In this document: positions 12,657-25,215 of the stretch, piece after piece
How positions within the stretch are numbered: the first letter of the stretch is position 1
How the letters are laid out: every line of letters begins with the position of its first letter
Assembly: GCA_018873245.2 (NCBI GenBank)
Contig: JAEMBT020000005.1
Span: forward strand, 10,738,001 to 10,802,000
From: Archegozetes longisetosus
Taxonomy: Eukaryota > Arthropoda > Arachnida > Sarcoptiformes > Trhypochthoniidae
DNA length: 64,000 bases
Direction of reading: 5' to 3'
Made by a program: the position numbers and the translations under genes
Notes under the pieces: model-generated
Databases searched by the model: none
Told to the model about the DNA's origin: nothing
The model's input: the letters and a program-made list of their open reading frames with translations, nothing else

Positions 12657-15097
12657 CTAAATCTGTGTTAGATTATAGATACTGTTCTGCAGTTTAGCAC
12701 TTTTCTCCTTGAAAAGTTTTATCACTTTCTTTACGTACTGATTTATAGTGAATATTGATAAACCGAACCAAAGGCCAAAGATGCTTGCCACATAAGTGAC
12801 AAATTCGACGAACTCCAGTTTTGCCTGATGTCTATAAATGATATCGCTCGTGTCCTTCACAACAATCCATAGTGTGGATAATTGACTTTCGCTTATGTTA
12901 TAATCTTCGGCTATTGATTGTGTAAAATATCTATTTATACAGTCTTTGTAATGACAGATCTTTTTTTCGCAAATTTCGTAGAATTTTTTAGTATTTCGTG
13001 GACAATAACTCATATCTGTATTAATCGTGAGAAAATTTTTAAATCATAAAAGAAATTCGGATTTTCGATTTAGAAATATTGTCGTGCACTCACTTCCATA
13101 TTTCACATCATTCGGCGATACATTTATCCAATCGGGTAAACATTTAAGTTTCTCAACGCTCAAACGAATGAGGCACTTATCGATGCAATCTTTACGGTAT
13201 TTGTACCCAATAGATGTATAATCGATACAATTAGTTTTGAAAGGCACTGGCATTAGTTCTGTAATCATTTGTGTGAACCCGACACTATATTTGTGTCCCG
13301 GTTCGAGTGTAATGGAATCCCAACTTTCACCTGTAGGCGGATTCTCTTCTGAGAACAGGTAGAGGAGGAGGGGACTTTTGAATAAATGTGTGAACGACAT
13401 TTCATATAAGAATCCATCATGTCGTCGATCACTGTTTTGAAAAGTAATATATAATTATTTACAAACTTAGATTATTCTCTTTATAATCTAATAGTTTATT
13501 AAATTTAATAGTTAATTTAAAAGTATTGGTTTAAGGCTTGACAAAATTTAAAGTAAAAAAATTTAATTTAAATTAAAAAGATAAGAGAATTTAATGTTCT
13601 AAATTTTCAGTTCAAATTCAGAATGCATTGGTTTAAAAGTCTCTAATAAGTTAGTATCAAATAGTTAGTATCAAATAGATTCAAGAATAATTTTCCACTT
13701 GATGAATTATGAATTTGAAAGTTTTTCCAATCACTAAATGGCATTCAGAAGGTTGATAATAAAATGGAATTTCTAAACATTGCTTCAGGTGATTATGAAT
13801 TCAGTAAAGTTTATAATTAAATTCAAACTCATTGAATGTTTGTACATGTAGTATTAGTTTTCTCGACAGAAAATACAATCTTATGAACGAGTTTCACAAG
13901 TATTTTGTTATAAATTACAATTTAGAATTAGAAACTATAGAATAACATTACATGACATCATAGTAACAATACCATATTTTAACTGTATAAATAAAATCTT
14001 TGTTTTCTTACAGGAAATCGGCTCTGAGAGACCGAACATAAAATATTACAAATGGGCCCTGAAATTTAAAGTTATATCGTTTCTCATATGTTTTTCATAT
14101 TTTTCTAATAAAATTTTAAAAAAGCATAAAATCAATTCTAACTATTGATTCCAGACTAACAAAGTAGATAGTAGCCTAACAAGATTTTTATCCAGTATTA
14201 TTTAAACAAATTTAATAATTTTCTTTTTTTCAATTGATAATTTTAACGAAATTTATGGAGCTTAATGAAGATAATTTCATTAAATACTGACCTTGAATTC
14301 AATTGTGGATGAATTATTGAATGGCATTTGTAGCGGTTATTCACAGATGTCTCTAATTTGAAACCATATGACGTCAAATCCTTACAAGAAGCAAGCTTTC
14401 TGTATGGCTCAGTCTCATTGAATACTGAAGAGTGAGATAAAAATTTGGAATATTTTAGTTCTACTACAACTTTTGTGTCAGAATTAGTCAAATTATTCAT
14501 GAAATTTAGATATAAAAATTCAGTTCTGTTCAACTATCGACGGTTGTTGTCTCACTTACTTTGAGATTTATAGGTAATTTTTATTAATAGAAATTTAGCA
14601 GTTATTCATTATTTTGATCTTATAATGAATTCATGCATTATCCTTAGCAACATTTAAAAACTTTAATAAGACACCGTTGCTTCAAATAAATTTTCTCTTA
14701 ATATTCGATAATCGGTTGTAGTTGACTAAAACAATTGATTAATAACCAATCAAAATACTTTAAAAACTTTGTATTTATGCAGAATTTTCAAAAGTTGTTA
14801 ACCTTTCAACTTACCTCTTATTCTGCATCGACTCATAATTTCGAACATATCGTGTGTAACATTGTCAAAATTTTTGGAACTTGGAATCCAGTCTGTGAAG
14901 TTTGCTTCGTATATCCAATAGTGATTGATACACAGAGTAACAGTTGGTATGTATGATTGTCTCTCATTGTCAATTAAAACGATTGTATTCGTATCATAAG
15001 CAAAATATACTAAACAGATTGATATGAAATGCCATAAACAACCAAATGTACTGATAATTAAGAATATAGGTGAATAAGAAAAAAGTTTGCGAATCAT
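12657..15097 (-). CDS. DEG/ENaC-family amiloride-sensitive sodium channel subunit
   Basis: Exons seen: 15097-14815 (start ATG at 15097), about 14533 or 14525 to 14292, 13431-13094 and 13015-12657. Exon 1 encodes a short cytoplasmic N-terminus, TM1 and the post-TM1 motif YIPTVTLCI. The middle exons carry extracellular cysteines, including GYKYRKDCIDKCL and CLPDW. The last exon gives the remaining Cys pattern, then VEFVTYVASIFGLWFGLS, the pre-TM2/TM2 pore segment typical of DEG/ENaC. Phases agree for the last three exons; the junction after exon 1 does not (phase 1 donor at 14814) and probably hides a small exon near 14650-14710. Products form trimeric Na+ channels in the plasma membrane. At roughly 410-430 residues it is shorter than the usual 500-600, with a contracted extracellular domain. 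It appears functional but incompletely modelled. Confidence 0.85.
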
Positions 15098-15771
15098 ATT
15101 AACGATTGGTGCTAACAAGTGATATCTATACTTAAATCACTAAGAATCATATTTTTAGTTTTCCTTGATTTTACAATTTCAAAAGTTTATTTTATTTTCT
15201 AATTGATTAAAAATTTAATTAATCCAATAGTGAACTTGATTTATTGATGAAATTTGATATTTTATTTAGTTTATATATCTTTCAAATTCATTTCTATTCA
15301 CGAAGATATGAGGTTTGCACGAGTTAAGAATGATATATCATGAAAATGATAACGCTTAAATTCACGGATTAAGTCCTAATTATTAATTATTAGATCAGAT
15401 TGTTATTAGAACATCATCAATTCTCGAGAAAACTGCGTCAATAATCTTCAACTAATATTAATGAATTCAACAAATATAACAAACACTAATTAAACAATTG
15501 TTTAATTTTATGAACAAATTTATACTCAATCACTTACAAAGAAATGGTTAAAATAACTGTCTGTTTACGAAGTCAGTATTTTCGTAATGAAATTCAGGTT
15601 TTGTGACGCTTTGGCAAAACCTTGCATATTATTATTGATAAATGATTAAATAAACCTTTCAAGACGAGAATTTAAAACTAAATCCAGTCAGCTAAATAGA
15701 AAAGTACTTTTGCAGTAATTTAGCTAATGTTGATTATAATGGTAGCTTTAGAAACCTTGAAATAAAAAATG

Positions 15772-15988
15772 TTAGGTCAGCCGGAAATTAATCAGACTTT
15801 TTATTCACGTTACTGATAAAAGTTGTAAACATGTTTATGTTACATTATTGCGCATTAGAGTAAAAGAAAGTGAATGATGCGGTCACCCAGACAGGGGGAG
15901 AATATATTGTATAATTATATTATTATACAATAAATATCTTTTAAAGTCTATGATTTCTAATATTCCGGTTATTTTCCGGCTGACCTAA
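15772..15988. mobile_element. Small MITE-like element with 16-bp perfect terminal inverted repeats
   Basis: TTAGGTCAGCCGGAAA at 15772-15787 is repeated inverted at 15973-15988, giving a 217-bp unit. The interior contains an AT-rich palindrome near 15905-15945. The target-site duplication is unclear, so the superfamily is not assigned. Confidence 0.6.
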
Positions 15989-16807
15989 TAATTAGTAATT
16001 GTAGTATCTTTTATGATCGATCAAATGTGATTAAATAATAAAAGACTCGTTAAGCGAAGGTCTCATTTCAAGTTATATGACTATCAAGTTAGGAAATGAC
16101 TCCATAAGTTTAGATAGAAAATGTCCATTTAGGGAGCAAAGAGACTGAATATTTTTTTATATAGATGACCAACGATTGAATATTTATGTTCATTGCCTAA
16201 AAGTAATGTCTCACTTACCGAAAGCGAAATTAAAATTAAGCAAAATTGAAACCTTGAAAGCGAAATAACACAATCTAGAAGCTTTAATTCTGTTAAGGGA
16301 GAACCCAGAAGGTAAATTTGAAATGTAAGAAGTAGAAGCACAAACCAACATACCGGTTAGGCAAAAGAGCTATAGCGACTTTACTTCTATCGTAAATACT
16401 TCACGCAGAAGTGTATCCTCAGTCAGCATATCTACTCGCACCCGGTTCACTGAATATGTTAATCGTTTTATTAAGAGTTTTATTTAAAAGTTTCTTCTGT
16501 CGCTGCGTGAGCCAAATTTTTCATTCATTCAGCCAGTGTTCACAAACGGTGGTTTTATTCTTAATCTACGTTTCTATTTTGGTTCTAAAATAAACTCATT
16601 TTATTAATTGATTCTTTTTTATCATAATCTTCAGAGAGAACAAATACTCTATTCACTAATACATATTATTAAATTCAAATAAAAACAATTATTCACTCAT
16701 TTTCTAGTTGGATTAAATACGTGATCTATTGATCATTTAATTTATATCAAATAGTTGAATTTGTTCATTTCTCATTAAATTTTCATAATTGAAATATTTA
16801 ACACAAT

Positions 16808-16945
16808 ATTTACATATGTAAATATATATATATATATACTAAGTGATATATATATGTATTTATTATATTGTATTTATTATAATGTATGTATTTATTGTAT
16901 GTATTTATTATTATTAATATAATGCATTTATTATATATAATAAAT
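16808..16945. repeat. AT-rich microsatellite (TA / TATTTAT motifs)
   Basis: Alternating TA runs followed by repeated GTATTTATTA-like units. Simple-sequence repeat. Confidence 0.8.
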
Positions 16946-17720
16946 AGAAACTAATCTTGAATTCCATTCCTTTACATGTATATAACCTCGATTTCATCTA
17001 TTGCTGAGGAACTTCAAGGAAGTAATAGGAATATGCCATTAGTCAACTTTACTATTTATTTAATAATAATTATATATAACTGAATTATGTAAAGTAAGCG
17101 TTGATAGCAAAAAAACAGATTTTAATAATATTTTTGAATCAACTCAAAATTTATCTTTCAATTAAGCAATTCTATCGATTAGTTGAAAAATTTAGAAATG
17201 CTGTGTACAAATCCTCAAGATAGAAATTTTTACTTAATTGACAGATAAGTTTGTTGAATTTACCGTTTCAAATAAAATTAATCCAAAACGTTAAGTTTGA
17301 GAAATAGCTTGAAATCTTATCTTTTATTTTCTGATAACAGAGGTTCAATGACCTCTAGGGTAATCAAAATAGATAGTTTTTTCTCGACGCAAGTACGAAG
17401 ATTGGTAGATGTACGAAAGTGAATTTGAGGAAATCATCCAAAGGTAACATTATCAGTACTAAAATACGCGGAACTATATCTGTACGTTTGCATCTGTTTT
17501 ATTTAGGCAAATTTTGATGCTCTTAAGTTTCTTCCGTTTTAAAATACTTTACCTGAAACCCGAAATATATAGCGAGGAAGCCTTTGTTAAATTATGTTTT
17601 ACTGGTATTAACTAGTGTTTTAATTGATTTGAAATCTTTAAGCACTATAAATAATATCTTAATAATTACTGTTTCTCATAAGCTTTTAGGAAATTTCATT
17701 GATTAAGCTTAAACAGTTAC

Positions 17721-18120
17721 TTAACCCTTAAACAGTAAAACGATTTTGATTAACGATTTCAGTAAAACAGGGTCAATTGATTTGGAAAAGTATGTTATCG
17801 TAAGGGTTAGGGTGTATAACAGTTAGCGTGTTTTCTACTTTGTTAGTGTCGTCATCGCTGACGTAATCTGTTTAAGGTTTGAGTGAAAACTAATTTCTTA
17901 TACAAATTTATCGCCTAAACTAAAATAGAACTAACTTTAAAAGCGATTCAATTTAAATATAAAATTTGTAAATAATTAATTTATTGCTTAATACGATCTA
18001 AATATACTCATTTGAAAATACTATTAGTTTTATTAACATTGGAAATTGCATTAAATAATTATAACAGTTTTTATAGACCTTTGGGTCATTTTGACCCATG
18101 AAATACTGTTCTAGGATTAA
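17721..18120. mobile_element. piggyBac-type MITE, copy 1
   Basis: The unit is bounded by TTAA on both sides (17721-17724 and 18117-18120). Its ends read CCCTTAAACAGTA on the left and, inverted, CCTAGAACAGTA on the right. A clearly homologous copy in opposite orientation lies at 43602-44013. TTAA target duplication with CCCT-type ends is the hallmark of piggyBac elements. There is no coding capacity, so it is non-autonomous. Confidence 0.8.
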
Positions 18121-19461
18121 GCGTAGAATTGAGTGATTTATAACTTAAGTTCAATAGATATAAGAATGATTTTAGTTTCAAATGAGCAGAGTTTTTCTCA
18201 TCATAAAAAGAGAGCAACTTATGAAATCTTCGTAGAATGAGCATAATTTGAATGAAGTTTCAGGTTAAGTATCTCATAAAAATAGATTTTTATTGAGAAT
18301 AAATGTTCTTTACCAATGCTCTGCTTCATAATCATTATGATTGATTTCATATCCAATAGTGAATTGTGGTCATCGAATATTTTAATCTGTGACACTCGCA
18401 TTCTTGTCGAAAATTTGGCGAACTGCAATACAGAGGGTTATTCTCCAAACATTTTATTCCAAAAAGTTTCATTGAGTTAAATGAGTACGATCTGCTTTAT
18501 TGATTGAGATTGAGATTCATTAAGTCCTTTTTTGCATATTGTTCACTCAAAATTTTAAGAAATCAGAATTTTGAATCTTAAAATCTACAAGTTAAGGGAT
18601 TAAAAGTCTTGTCAGTCTAAAGAGTGGATAAAAAACTCTTTAACAATAAGCCAACGGTCTGAAGTACGAGTATTCAAGGTGGAGTGGAAAAATTACAAAT
18701 TTAAAATTTTGCGATAATACCACTATACCTTAGATCACTTTGCGAAGTATTTTAAAAATAGATTCACGTGATCTAAGAAAAAATAAACAAACTAATTGGT
18801 CTGATTTCCTAAAAAACTGTTAGAAGATCGATATGTGATACTCCGAGTGCCTTTCGAATATTTTTCCAGTGTTTCGCCTTCTATGAAATCAATGATCAGC
18901 GAGGCCCCTAACAGCTACCCTCAAACTGAGTCTCATTAATCAATGGTGATCCGTGAAGATTAAGATTTCATAATTATGTTTTATGTGAGTCACGTGATTT
19001 TGCGAAATGAAGTTGATTCACAAATCTTAAGAATTTGAGAACTTCTAGTCTAGAATTTAAAAACGACTGTCATAGAGGTACTTCCCTGGGCTCTTCCCCA
19101 ATGAAAATTTATTGTTGGTTTAAATGATAAAAAGAAAGGCTCCGCTGGTGTTAGCCACTCATTTAAAACCAACGATTTCCATAGATTGTATCGAAACAAA
19201 AATATGTAATTATATCTGGACGTTGAATCCTTACTCCGGGTAAGGATTCAATACTACTACTTCTTATTCAACAAGTTCAAAGTTATTTTGGAACATTTAT
19301 TATTATTACTATTATTATTATATTTAGATTTACAATTAGCAAACGCCAAATTAAAACATTAAAAAAAATTTCATGAAGTGATCTTACTAATTATAAATTA
19401 ATTCAAACGTGATGGCAAAGCAAATTGTTAAAAACTATTCATAATAAAGAATTTTAGGTAG
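18121..19461. other. Intergenic region with no recognised gene
   Basis: A minus-strand open frame at 18219-18428 ends near a donor-like GTAAAG. It has weak resemblance at best to a channel N-terminus. No gene is called. Confidence 0.4.
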
Positions 19462-20016
19462 CTAATATTGATATACAACTGTATTCTGTCCATAATTTTG
19501 CGGAACCTGGTAAGTCGGAACAGTAGCTATTGTGTGTGTATGACAGCCATGATTTAGATTTCTACGTCTTCGATAGGCATAATAGATAACAACAGCAACA
19601 GTTATAAGGATGATAAATGGCAATACAATCCAGAGCCATAACAGAGAAACCCCATTGTATCTGCATTTATGACCGTTCGAATAGTCGGAAGAGTATCCAG
19701 ATTCACAATAACAATAACCAGATTGACAAACACGATGATAGTCATAGCTCTGGCAATCGTAATTCCAAGTGCAGGTCTGGTACTTGCAGGAAGATGTTGT
19801 GTAATCATACTTATAATTATAATCACACCGACAGGTGTAGTCAACGCAAACTTGATTAAAACCGCATGAAAAATCACTGGTACAATAGTCTAGGTACGAA
19901 CTAGATTTAGATTTAATTTCAATGGTCGAGTTTGATTTTAGTTTATTTATTGGATCACAATTAAATCCATTTATAAAAATTATTGAAAACACAATAATTG
20001 AAAATTTTACGCCCAT
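19462..20016 (-). CDS. EB-like cysteine-rich single-pass membrane protein, single exon
   Basis: The ATG at 20016 opens a 184-residue intact reading frame. It has a signal peptide (about residues 1-20), a Ser/Asn-rich linker, then two cysteine-rich repeats (about 44-118). Each shows the spacing C-x4-5-C...C...C-x-C...C, resembling EB or degenerate EGF modules (for example CGFNQVCVDYTCRC and CQSGYCYC). A transmembrane segment follows at about 124-146 (VSLLWLWIVLPFIILITVAV), then a RRRR stop-transfer motif and a Tyr/Pro-containing tail ending VVYQY. The predicted topology is type I: cysteine-rich ectodomain outside, short tail inside. EB modules occur in nematode and arthropod surface proteins, mostly of unknown role. 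Paralogues lie at 23661-24148 (plus) and 29989-32709 (plus). The ligand is unknown; I infer only the topology and family. Confidence 0.8.
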   Translation of the reverse strand: MGVKFSIIVFSIIFINGFNCDPINKLKSNSTIEIKSKSSSYLDYCTSDFSCGFNQVCVDYTCRCDYNYKYDYTTSSCKYQTCTWNYDCQSYDYHRVCQSGYCYCESGYSSDYSNGHKCRYNGVSLLWLWIVLPFIILITVAVVIYYAYRRRRNLNHGCHTHTIATVPTYQVPQNYGQNTVVYQY

Positions 20017-20347
20017 TTTCGATATTTTGGCTACTATAGATTTTTCTTAAATGATCGATTCACTACTGCGATTTAAACTAGATATCATTTAGTTTTTATT
20101 GTAAAAGTTTATCTAATTTCTAGCGAAAGATGAAATTGACGGTTTCATCCTTTATTGTTTAACTAGAATGAGTCATATTTGATATGATAAGCTTTTGATA
20201 TGAAGATATCTCTACATACCTGTAGATGTGTATTCGATCATGGGATTACTATCAGACCTGTTCGCAATATACTCTTAAAGTATTTGACCTGCGATTGCTG
20301 TGTAATTGGTGGATATAGTTTGTTTCAAGTCAATCCCAGACTAAATA
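20017..20347. other. Upstream region of the EB-like gene
   Basis: About 330 bp with no recognised gene or clear TATA box. It presumably contains the promoter of the minus-strand EB-like gene. Confidence 0.3.
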
Positions 20348-20895
20348 CAGTATACTCCCGATTTTGGCAACTCGTTACGGCTTCGAAGATCAGCTGCCAA
20401 AATTTAATTTTGCTAAAATCCGACTGAAGCATAAAAATTACTAAAATTGAGTTTTACTCAAAGTGCTATATATTAACTGCGTAATCATGGTTTAAAATAA
20501 TTAGTCATCTTTTTCTGTAGCACTATTGAATTTATTATTAATTGTATAATTTTGTCTCTAATGTTATCTAAATACGGTTACGTTTAGATGACATTTTAAT
20601 TAACGAATAATATAAACAAAGTATTTTTGATATAAAGACTTAGGTATTAAAGAAATTTTATTGCACTTTTACAGTTTATAAAAGCACCTAATGTAAATTT
20701 GCCAAAACCAGGGTATAGGGAAAGCTATGCAGGCTTTGAAAATTTGTAGCCAAGATCAAGAGTGCCGTAATAGAGATTGCCATAATCCATATGATCTACT
20801 ATTATAGGGCTTATTGGGTTAGTCGGGGCACAAGTAAATACTTGCTAAAATTGAAAATTGCCATTAAGAGGAGTGCCAAAATCGGGAGTATACTG
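20348..20895. mobile_element. pogo/Tc1-mariner-type MITE
   Basis: The ends are inverted repeats beginning CAGTATACTCCCGATTTTGG (left, from 20348), with a right arm ending at 20895; one indel separates the arms. Each end is flanked by TA (20346-20347 and 20896-20897). CAGTATA ends with TA target sites recall pogo/Tigger-like elements. The 548-bp interior has no transposase and contains further partial copies of the terminal motif. Confidence 0.7.
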
Positions 20896-20897
20896 TA

Positions 20898-23594
20898 TTT
20901 AATTCTGTTTGATAAGATATTAAGTAGTTTTTCGATATTATACGACTTTGGAGTCAATTAATTTTTACGAAAAGTTAAGTTTCACTTAACGATATTTTAA
21001 ACTTCTAAGTTTTTATTCTTCGATAAAAGGAGGATTCGATGGCCCCATAGAAAATTCCCCTGAGACACCGATTTCTTTGAAATTTTTTGTTCCAAAAGAA
21101 CACTAAAAAAGAATATATGTTTGTGCTTATCACTTTGAGATTGGATGCGCCTGAGCGCTGCAAAAAATTCCAGAAGTTTGAATTTTCAAGTTTTTACTGT
21201 AAGAAAACCGTTAGAGATATTTTGAAAATCTTTTCACTAAAACTTAAAGTTTGAATACAAGTTTATGAGGAAAAAAATCATCATAAATTTTTCATTATTA
21301 AGAAAGTTATAAAGAAATTTTATTAATTTCAAAAATTTATTTATATATGTTAACCCGAAAGGGCTAGCTTGAGAATTTTTCCTAATAAACAACTTTATCT
21401 AAGGAAGCTTTGGTTAAAAGGAAAAGCTAGCCCTTTTGGGGTAACATGTTGAAAAAATACAAAAACCAAAAATTCAATTTTATTCGTTTTCAAATTATTT
21501 TGAATATGTTTAAAATAGTAAATGTTAAAAAAATTAAATATCATTTTATAATAATTATAGAATTTTTATTGAGTTTTGAAATCATTTATTACATACTGCT
21601 TGAATAAACTTTAGTCAGGTTCTCAAACAAAACATATTAAATTTTCTAAGGTTTATCAGTCAAGAGTGTCAACTTTGCAATGAAAGATGCTGAGTTTGAA
21701 ATTACTTTTCATAAATATTTTTCAAACTTATTAATCTTTTCATTAATTAAAATTTCTTTATTTGCAAAAAATCATTCTTTTTCATTTGTATTCAGCTAAA
21801 ATTTGATTTTTCACATCTATTTTATTAATTTTTTTAAATTGCACAAAAACAACTATAAATACGATAAAATTCAATTTTTTGCATTATAAATGAGTTGGAT
21901 TGGTTTTTTCCCCATGTTTTAAAAAAATTATTTTATCCGTTTTTGAGGAGAAGGGCCAATGTTATAATGGAATCCTTTTTTTCAGAAATTAATTATCCAT
22001 CAGCTCTAAGCAAAATTTATTTTTCGTAAACTGAAATTTTGAAAAACAATATTTCTAACTTATCGAACCAGTTTGAAAAATTGATATTTTTTCGATAATC
22101 TAATTATCAGTAAAAGTCTCAAGTTTGTCACAATTCGTGTATATAAATCAGAGAAAATTTGACGAGATTATTCATTGTATTAAAATTGATGATAAAATTA
22201 GAGCAATTAATAGCTATAGATAGCACTATCTTACCCATGAAATTACAGAACCGATCTTACTCAAAATCTATCTTTTTTCAAACTATTAGTGAACATAAGT
22301 TTTCGGTACGCTAATTCGCAAATTATGAATGTCTACTTCATTTCAAGACTGGGTTAAAATAATAGATCTTTAAAATCATCATAGTACTTAAATTGCAGAA
22401 GTTGAATAATAAATGAATTTTTTGACAATGCCTACCGTTGAACTTGCTGGGAATGACTTTCCTCGATTTTTATATCAATAGAACATAGAGTTGAAATGAT
22501 TAAAATTATAATCGATATAAAAATAATAATCCTCAGCATCTTCTCTTCATCGAATAGGCCAACAAATATATCAGAAGGAAGAAGCGTTCAAAAATGATCA
22601 AAATTTGCTACGAAAATAATTTCAATTGTAAACATTAAAGAGTTTTCTTGAAATAGTTCCACTCTGAAAATGATTTCAGGTGTAACAACAAATTAATCGT
22701 CGCATGAGTAACAAATCATTTTCTTCCTCTAATCAAATTAAGCATTAAATAGGATACCATTGAAATGAATATGAATCCAGTAGTAACAGACTTGTTGCCG
22801 AGTATACACTTTCAAAAAGAATTTGATGACAATTAAATCAGTAGCAATTATAACGTTGCCCAGAGAAAAATAATATTTATTCTAAAGTATTATACTTTTA
22901 AATGAAATCACTGATAAATTTATGATGATCTAGAACCATATCTATGTCCGTAAATTGCGTGAAAACCTGATTCTGTAGCATTTCTTTCTATAAACTAATA
23001 GGCTCTGACAATAAACGCGAGTAGCGTAATAGGATATGATATTTATTACGCTTTCACCTATTTATATTTATCATTTATTTCAGGTATCGATATAGTCTAG
23101 TCAATGGAAAAATGGAAGTGCATGTCATTCCTTGAAATAGACTTTAACAAGTCAGTAGCCTTCAAATAGTTATAATATTAACTATGAGTTAAATTAAGTA
23201 TTTCTTATGGATCATATAAATATACAAATAAATTTTTTAAATAACAGAGAATGTTACGAGACTTTACACAATTTCAACTTACCTGAAATAAGCGAATAAT
23301 ATCATGTATTCATAATTCTTGAATAGATGAAGATTTAGTGAAAATAGATGATGAGTAGGATTAAACTAATGAAAAAGTGAACAGAATTTAGGCTTCAAAA
23401 GAATTTCCAGGCGTCACAGTTGCATATAAAGTTATTAATATTTGTAATTCAGTTTCTCACATTACAAATAAACAATACGTAAATTGTCACACAGTATGAT
23501 ATTTTATAAGTCATAAAAGAATCGATATGAGGTAACTATAGATTCTCTTATCTATTTCATAAGAGAAAGTTTATCGAGTCGTATAATTGATCGG
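20898..23594. other. Intergenic AT-rich DNA with one short foldback repeat
   Basis: No gene is supported. The only structured feature noted is the 21348-21446 inverted repeat. The rest is poly-A/poly-T-rich sequence. Confidence 0.45.
21348..21446. repeat. Imperfect 23-bp inverted repeat
   Basis: Arms at 21348-21370 and 21424-21446 share AAAGGGCTAGCTT-type sequence with a few mismatches around a 53-nt loop. It could be a small foldback or MITE remnant. Confidence 0.55.
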
Positions 23595-23600
23595 TATAAG
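23595..23600 (+). promoter_or_regulatory. Possible TATA box of the 23.7-kb EB-like gene
   Basis: TATAAG, about 66 nt upstream of the ATG at 23661. Motif match only. Confidence 0.35.
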
Positions 23601-23660
23601 CAAACTAATCTTTATACTTAAGACAAACTCAAAGTAATTTATAAGGAATAAATAGAAAGG

Positions 23661-24148
23661 ATGGATTTCAATAAAAATCTAGTACTTTTGATTTTATTAC
23701 AAATATGTCTTTTTAAAGTTGGGTTCTCTTCAAGAGTCTCAGAAACCAATTCTTCTAATGCTATAAAACAGAGAAGTTTCGGTTCCTATTGTGCTTCAAA
23801 TGCATACTGTGGCATATATGAAGTGTGTGTGAATCATTTTTGCAAATGTCAGCCGAATTACAAGTACGTTTATGGTAATGTCAGCCGTATACATGCTATA
23901 GTTCTCTCCAATGTGATGCCAACGAGCATTGTTCATCAGGTTATTGCTACTGTGATACAAATTATTATAGAGATTCGACAACTCAACAATGTCATTATTC
24001 TAAAACTACGTCAGTATGGGTGTGGGTTTGGGTTTTCTTTATTATTCCTATTTGTATTATAGTTGGCGTTGCATATTGTATAAGACGCCGAAGAATGAGG
24101 GCTCGCTGTCATTCAGGTCCTGCTACTATCACTGTTATCAGATATTAA
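23661..24148 (+). pseudogene. EB-like membrane protein paralogue with a one-base frameshift
   Basis: The ATG at 23661 starts a signal peptide and the first cysteine repeat (YCASNAYCGIYEVCVNHFCK). Near 23875-23890 the frame must shift by one base. Beyond it another frame encodes the second repeat (QCDANEHCSSGYCYC), a Trp/Val/Ile-rich membrane span (VWVWVWVFFIIP), RRRR and a short tail ending at the stop at 24146-24148. The layout and motifs match the intact 19.5-kb gene on the opposite strand, and 488 nt is one base short of an open 162-residue frame. The GT...AG at the shift would be a 10-nt intron, which is implausible. It is either a recent pseudogene or carries a sequencing error; the conserved downstream frame suggests a very recent break. 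Confidence 0.75.
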
Positions 24149-25169
24149 ACACTCTTCATGCTTTTCGGATGTAATTTTCGAACAATATTTTACAAGAGAA
24201 ATTTTCGCATTAAAATGCTGTAAGGAATAAATAAATTGTAGACATTTTCTGGAATGAAATAAAATTGAATGAAGTATTATCATGCTTTCATGGCAATAAT
24301 CTTTTTGAAAGTAATCAATTCGATAAGCCATTCCATAAACATGTTGATCAAGCGTACAAAGCAGTTAAACTTTTAAATATTTGTGAGCACTCTAGATCTT
24401 CTCTTTACATAATAAACATCTAAGATAAGTGAAACGCATACAAAAGCCACGAAAAACAGGATCGGCAGTTCGCGTTCTTTTAGATAATACATTAATAGTA
24501 TTACAAATTTAGTTCTCATAATAATACTTAGTCGTTAATCTTATGACGCGAAAAATCGGTGCAAAAACATTTGATGGTAGACTTAAATTTGCATTGATTT
24601 TGAGCGTGTATCTAATTAATTACAGTGTAATCTGAATGATTAGCACAAAAAAGACAACAATTTTGGCTACAGTAGTTTTCGTTAATGCCTAGCTTATAAA
24701 CACGACGACCATAAGCCTCATCGCATGACTGATTTCAGTCATATTCTTAACAATCCATATCTAAATCACGAATGAATTCTTTACACTTTGCATCAATTGA
24801 TTGTCAAAATATATTACCCAATTAACTTATAAACTAAAAATTTTTATAATAGATTCAAAAATTTTAAAATTAGCTTTTGTTAATGCTTGTCTCAAAAATC
24901 TGTATGACTTTCAGTTCAGCATTATATTGAAATTTATAAGGATAGTAATTTTGAAATTATGTATAAGGATAAAATTTGAAAACAACATTACGAAGTTTAA
25001 AATTATTAAGATCGATAAATGGTTGTTATTTATATAATTTAATTTTATTGAGTGATCAATAAGTCATTCACTTTTTCAGATCATACACATTTTGAGACAC
25101 ACTTTTAAATATGTCAACAAAAGGCTCTTGTCGGAGAATAAATAGAATTAAAATTGTTTCAAAATTAGC
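24149..25169. other. Intergenic region with no recognised feature
   Basis: AT-rich. The frame at 24801-25037 is Ile/Lys/Asn-rich with no domain and looks like noise. I see nothing else. Confidence 0.45.
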
Positions 25170-25175
25170 TTTATT
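25170..25175 (-). terminator. Polyadenylation signal of the small cysteine-rich gene
   Basis: AATAAA on the minus strand, about 40 nt downstream of the stop codon at 25216. Confidence 0.6.
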
Positions 25176-25215
25176 GTATTAAAATGTGAAAATTTCAGCT
25201 TAAGCTCAGTAAAAA

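Larger units (their letters stand above)
15119..17720. other. Intergenic region upstream of the DEG/ENaC gene
   Basis: No complete gene recognised. A small MITE-like inverted repeat (15772-15988) and an AT microsatellite (about 16808-16945) are listed separately. A strong donor-like GTAAGT on the minus strand near 16214 follows a short open frame, but I could not connect it to a gene. Confidence 0.4.

Noticed and set aside
16129-16341. Leucine-rich minus-strand frame followed by a strong GTAAGT donor
   Set aside because: No partner exon, domain or start could be found; too little to call a gene.
18219-18428. Minus-strand frame with donor-like end, faintly like a channel N-terminus
   Set aside because: The resemblance is within chance, and no transmembrane segment or partner exon is present.
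19602-19877. Open frames on both strands inside the EB-like gene
   Set aside because: Shadow frames of the intact 184-residue gene.
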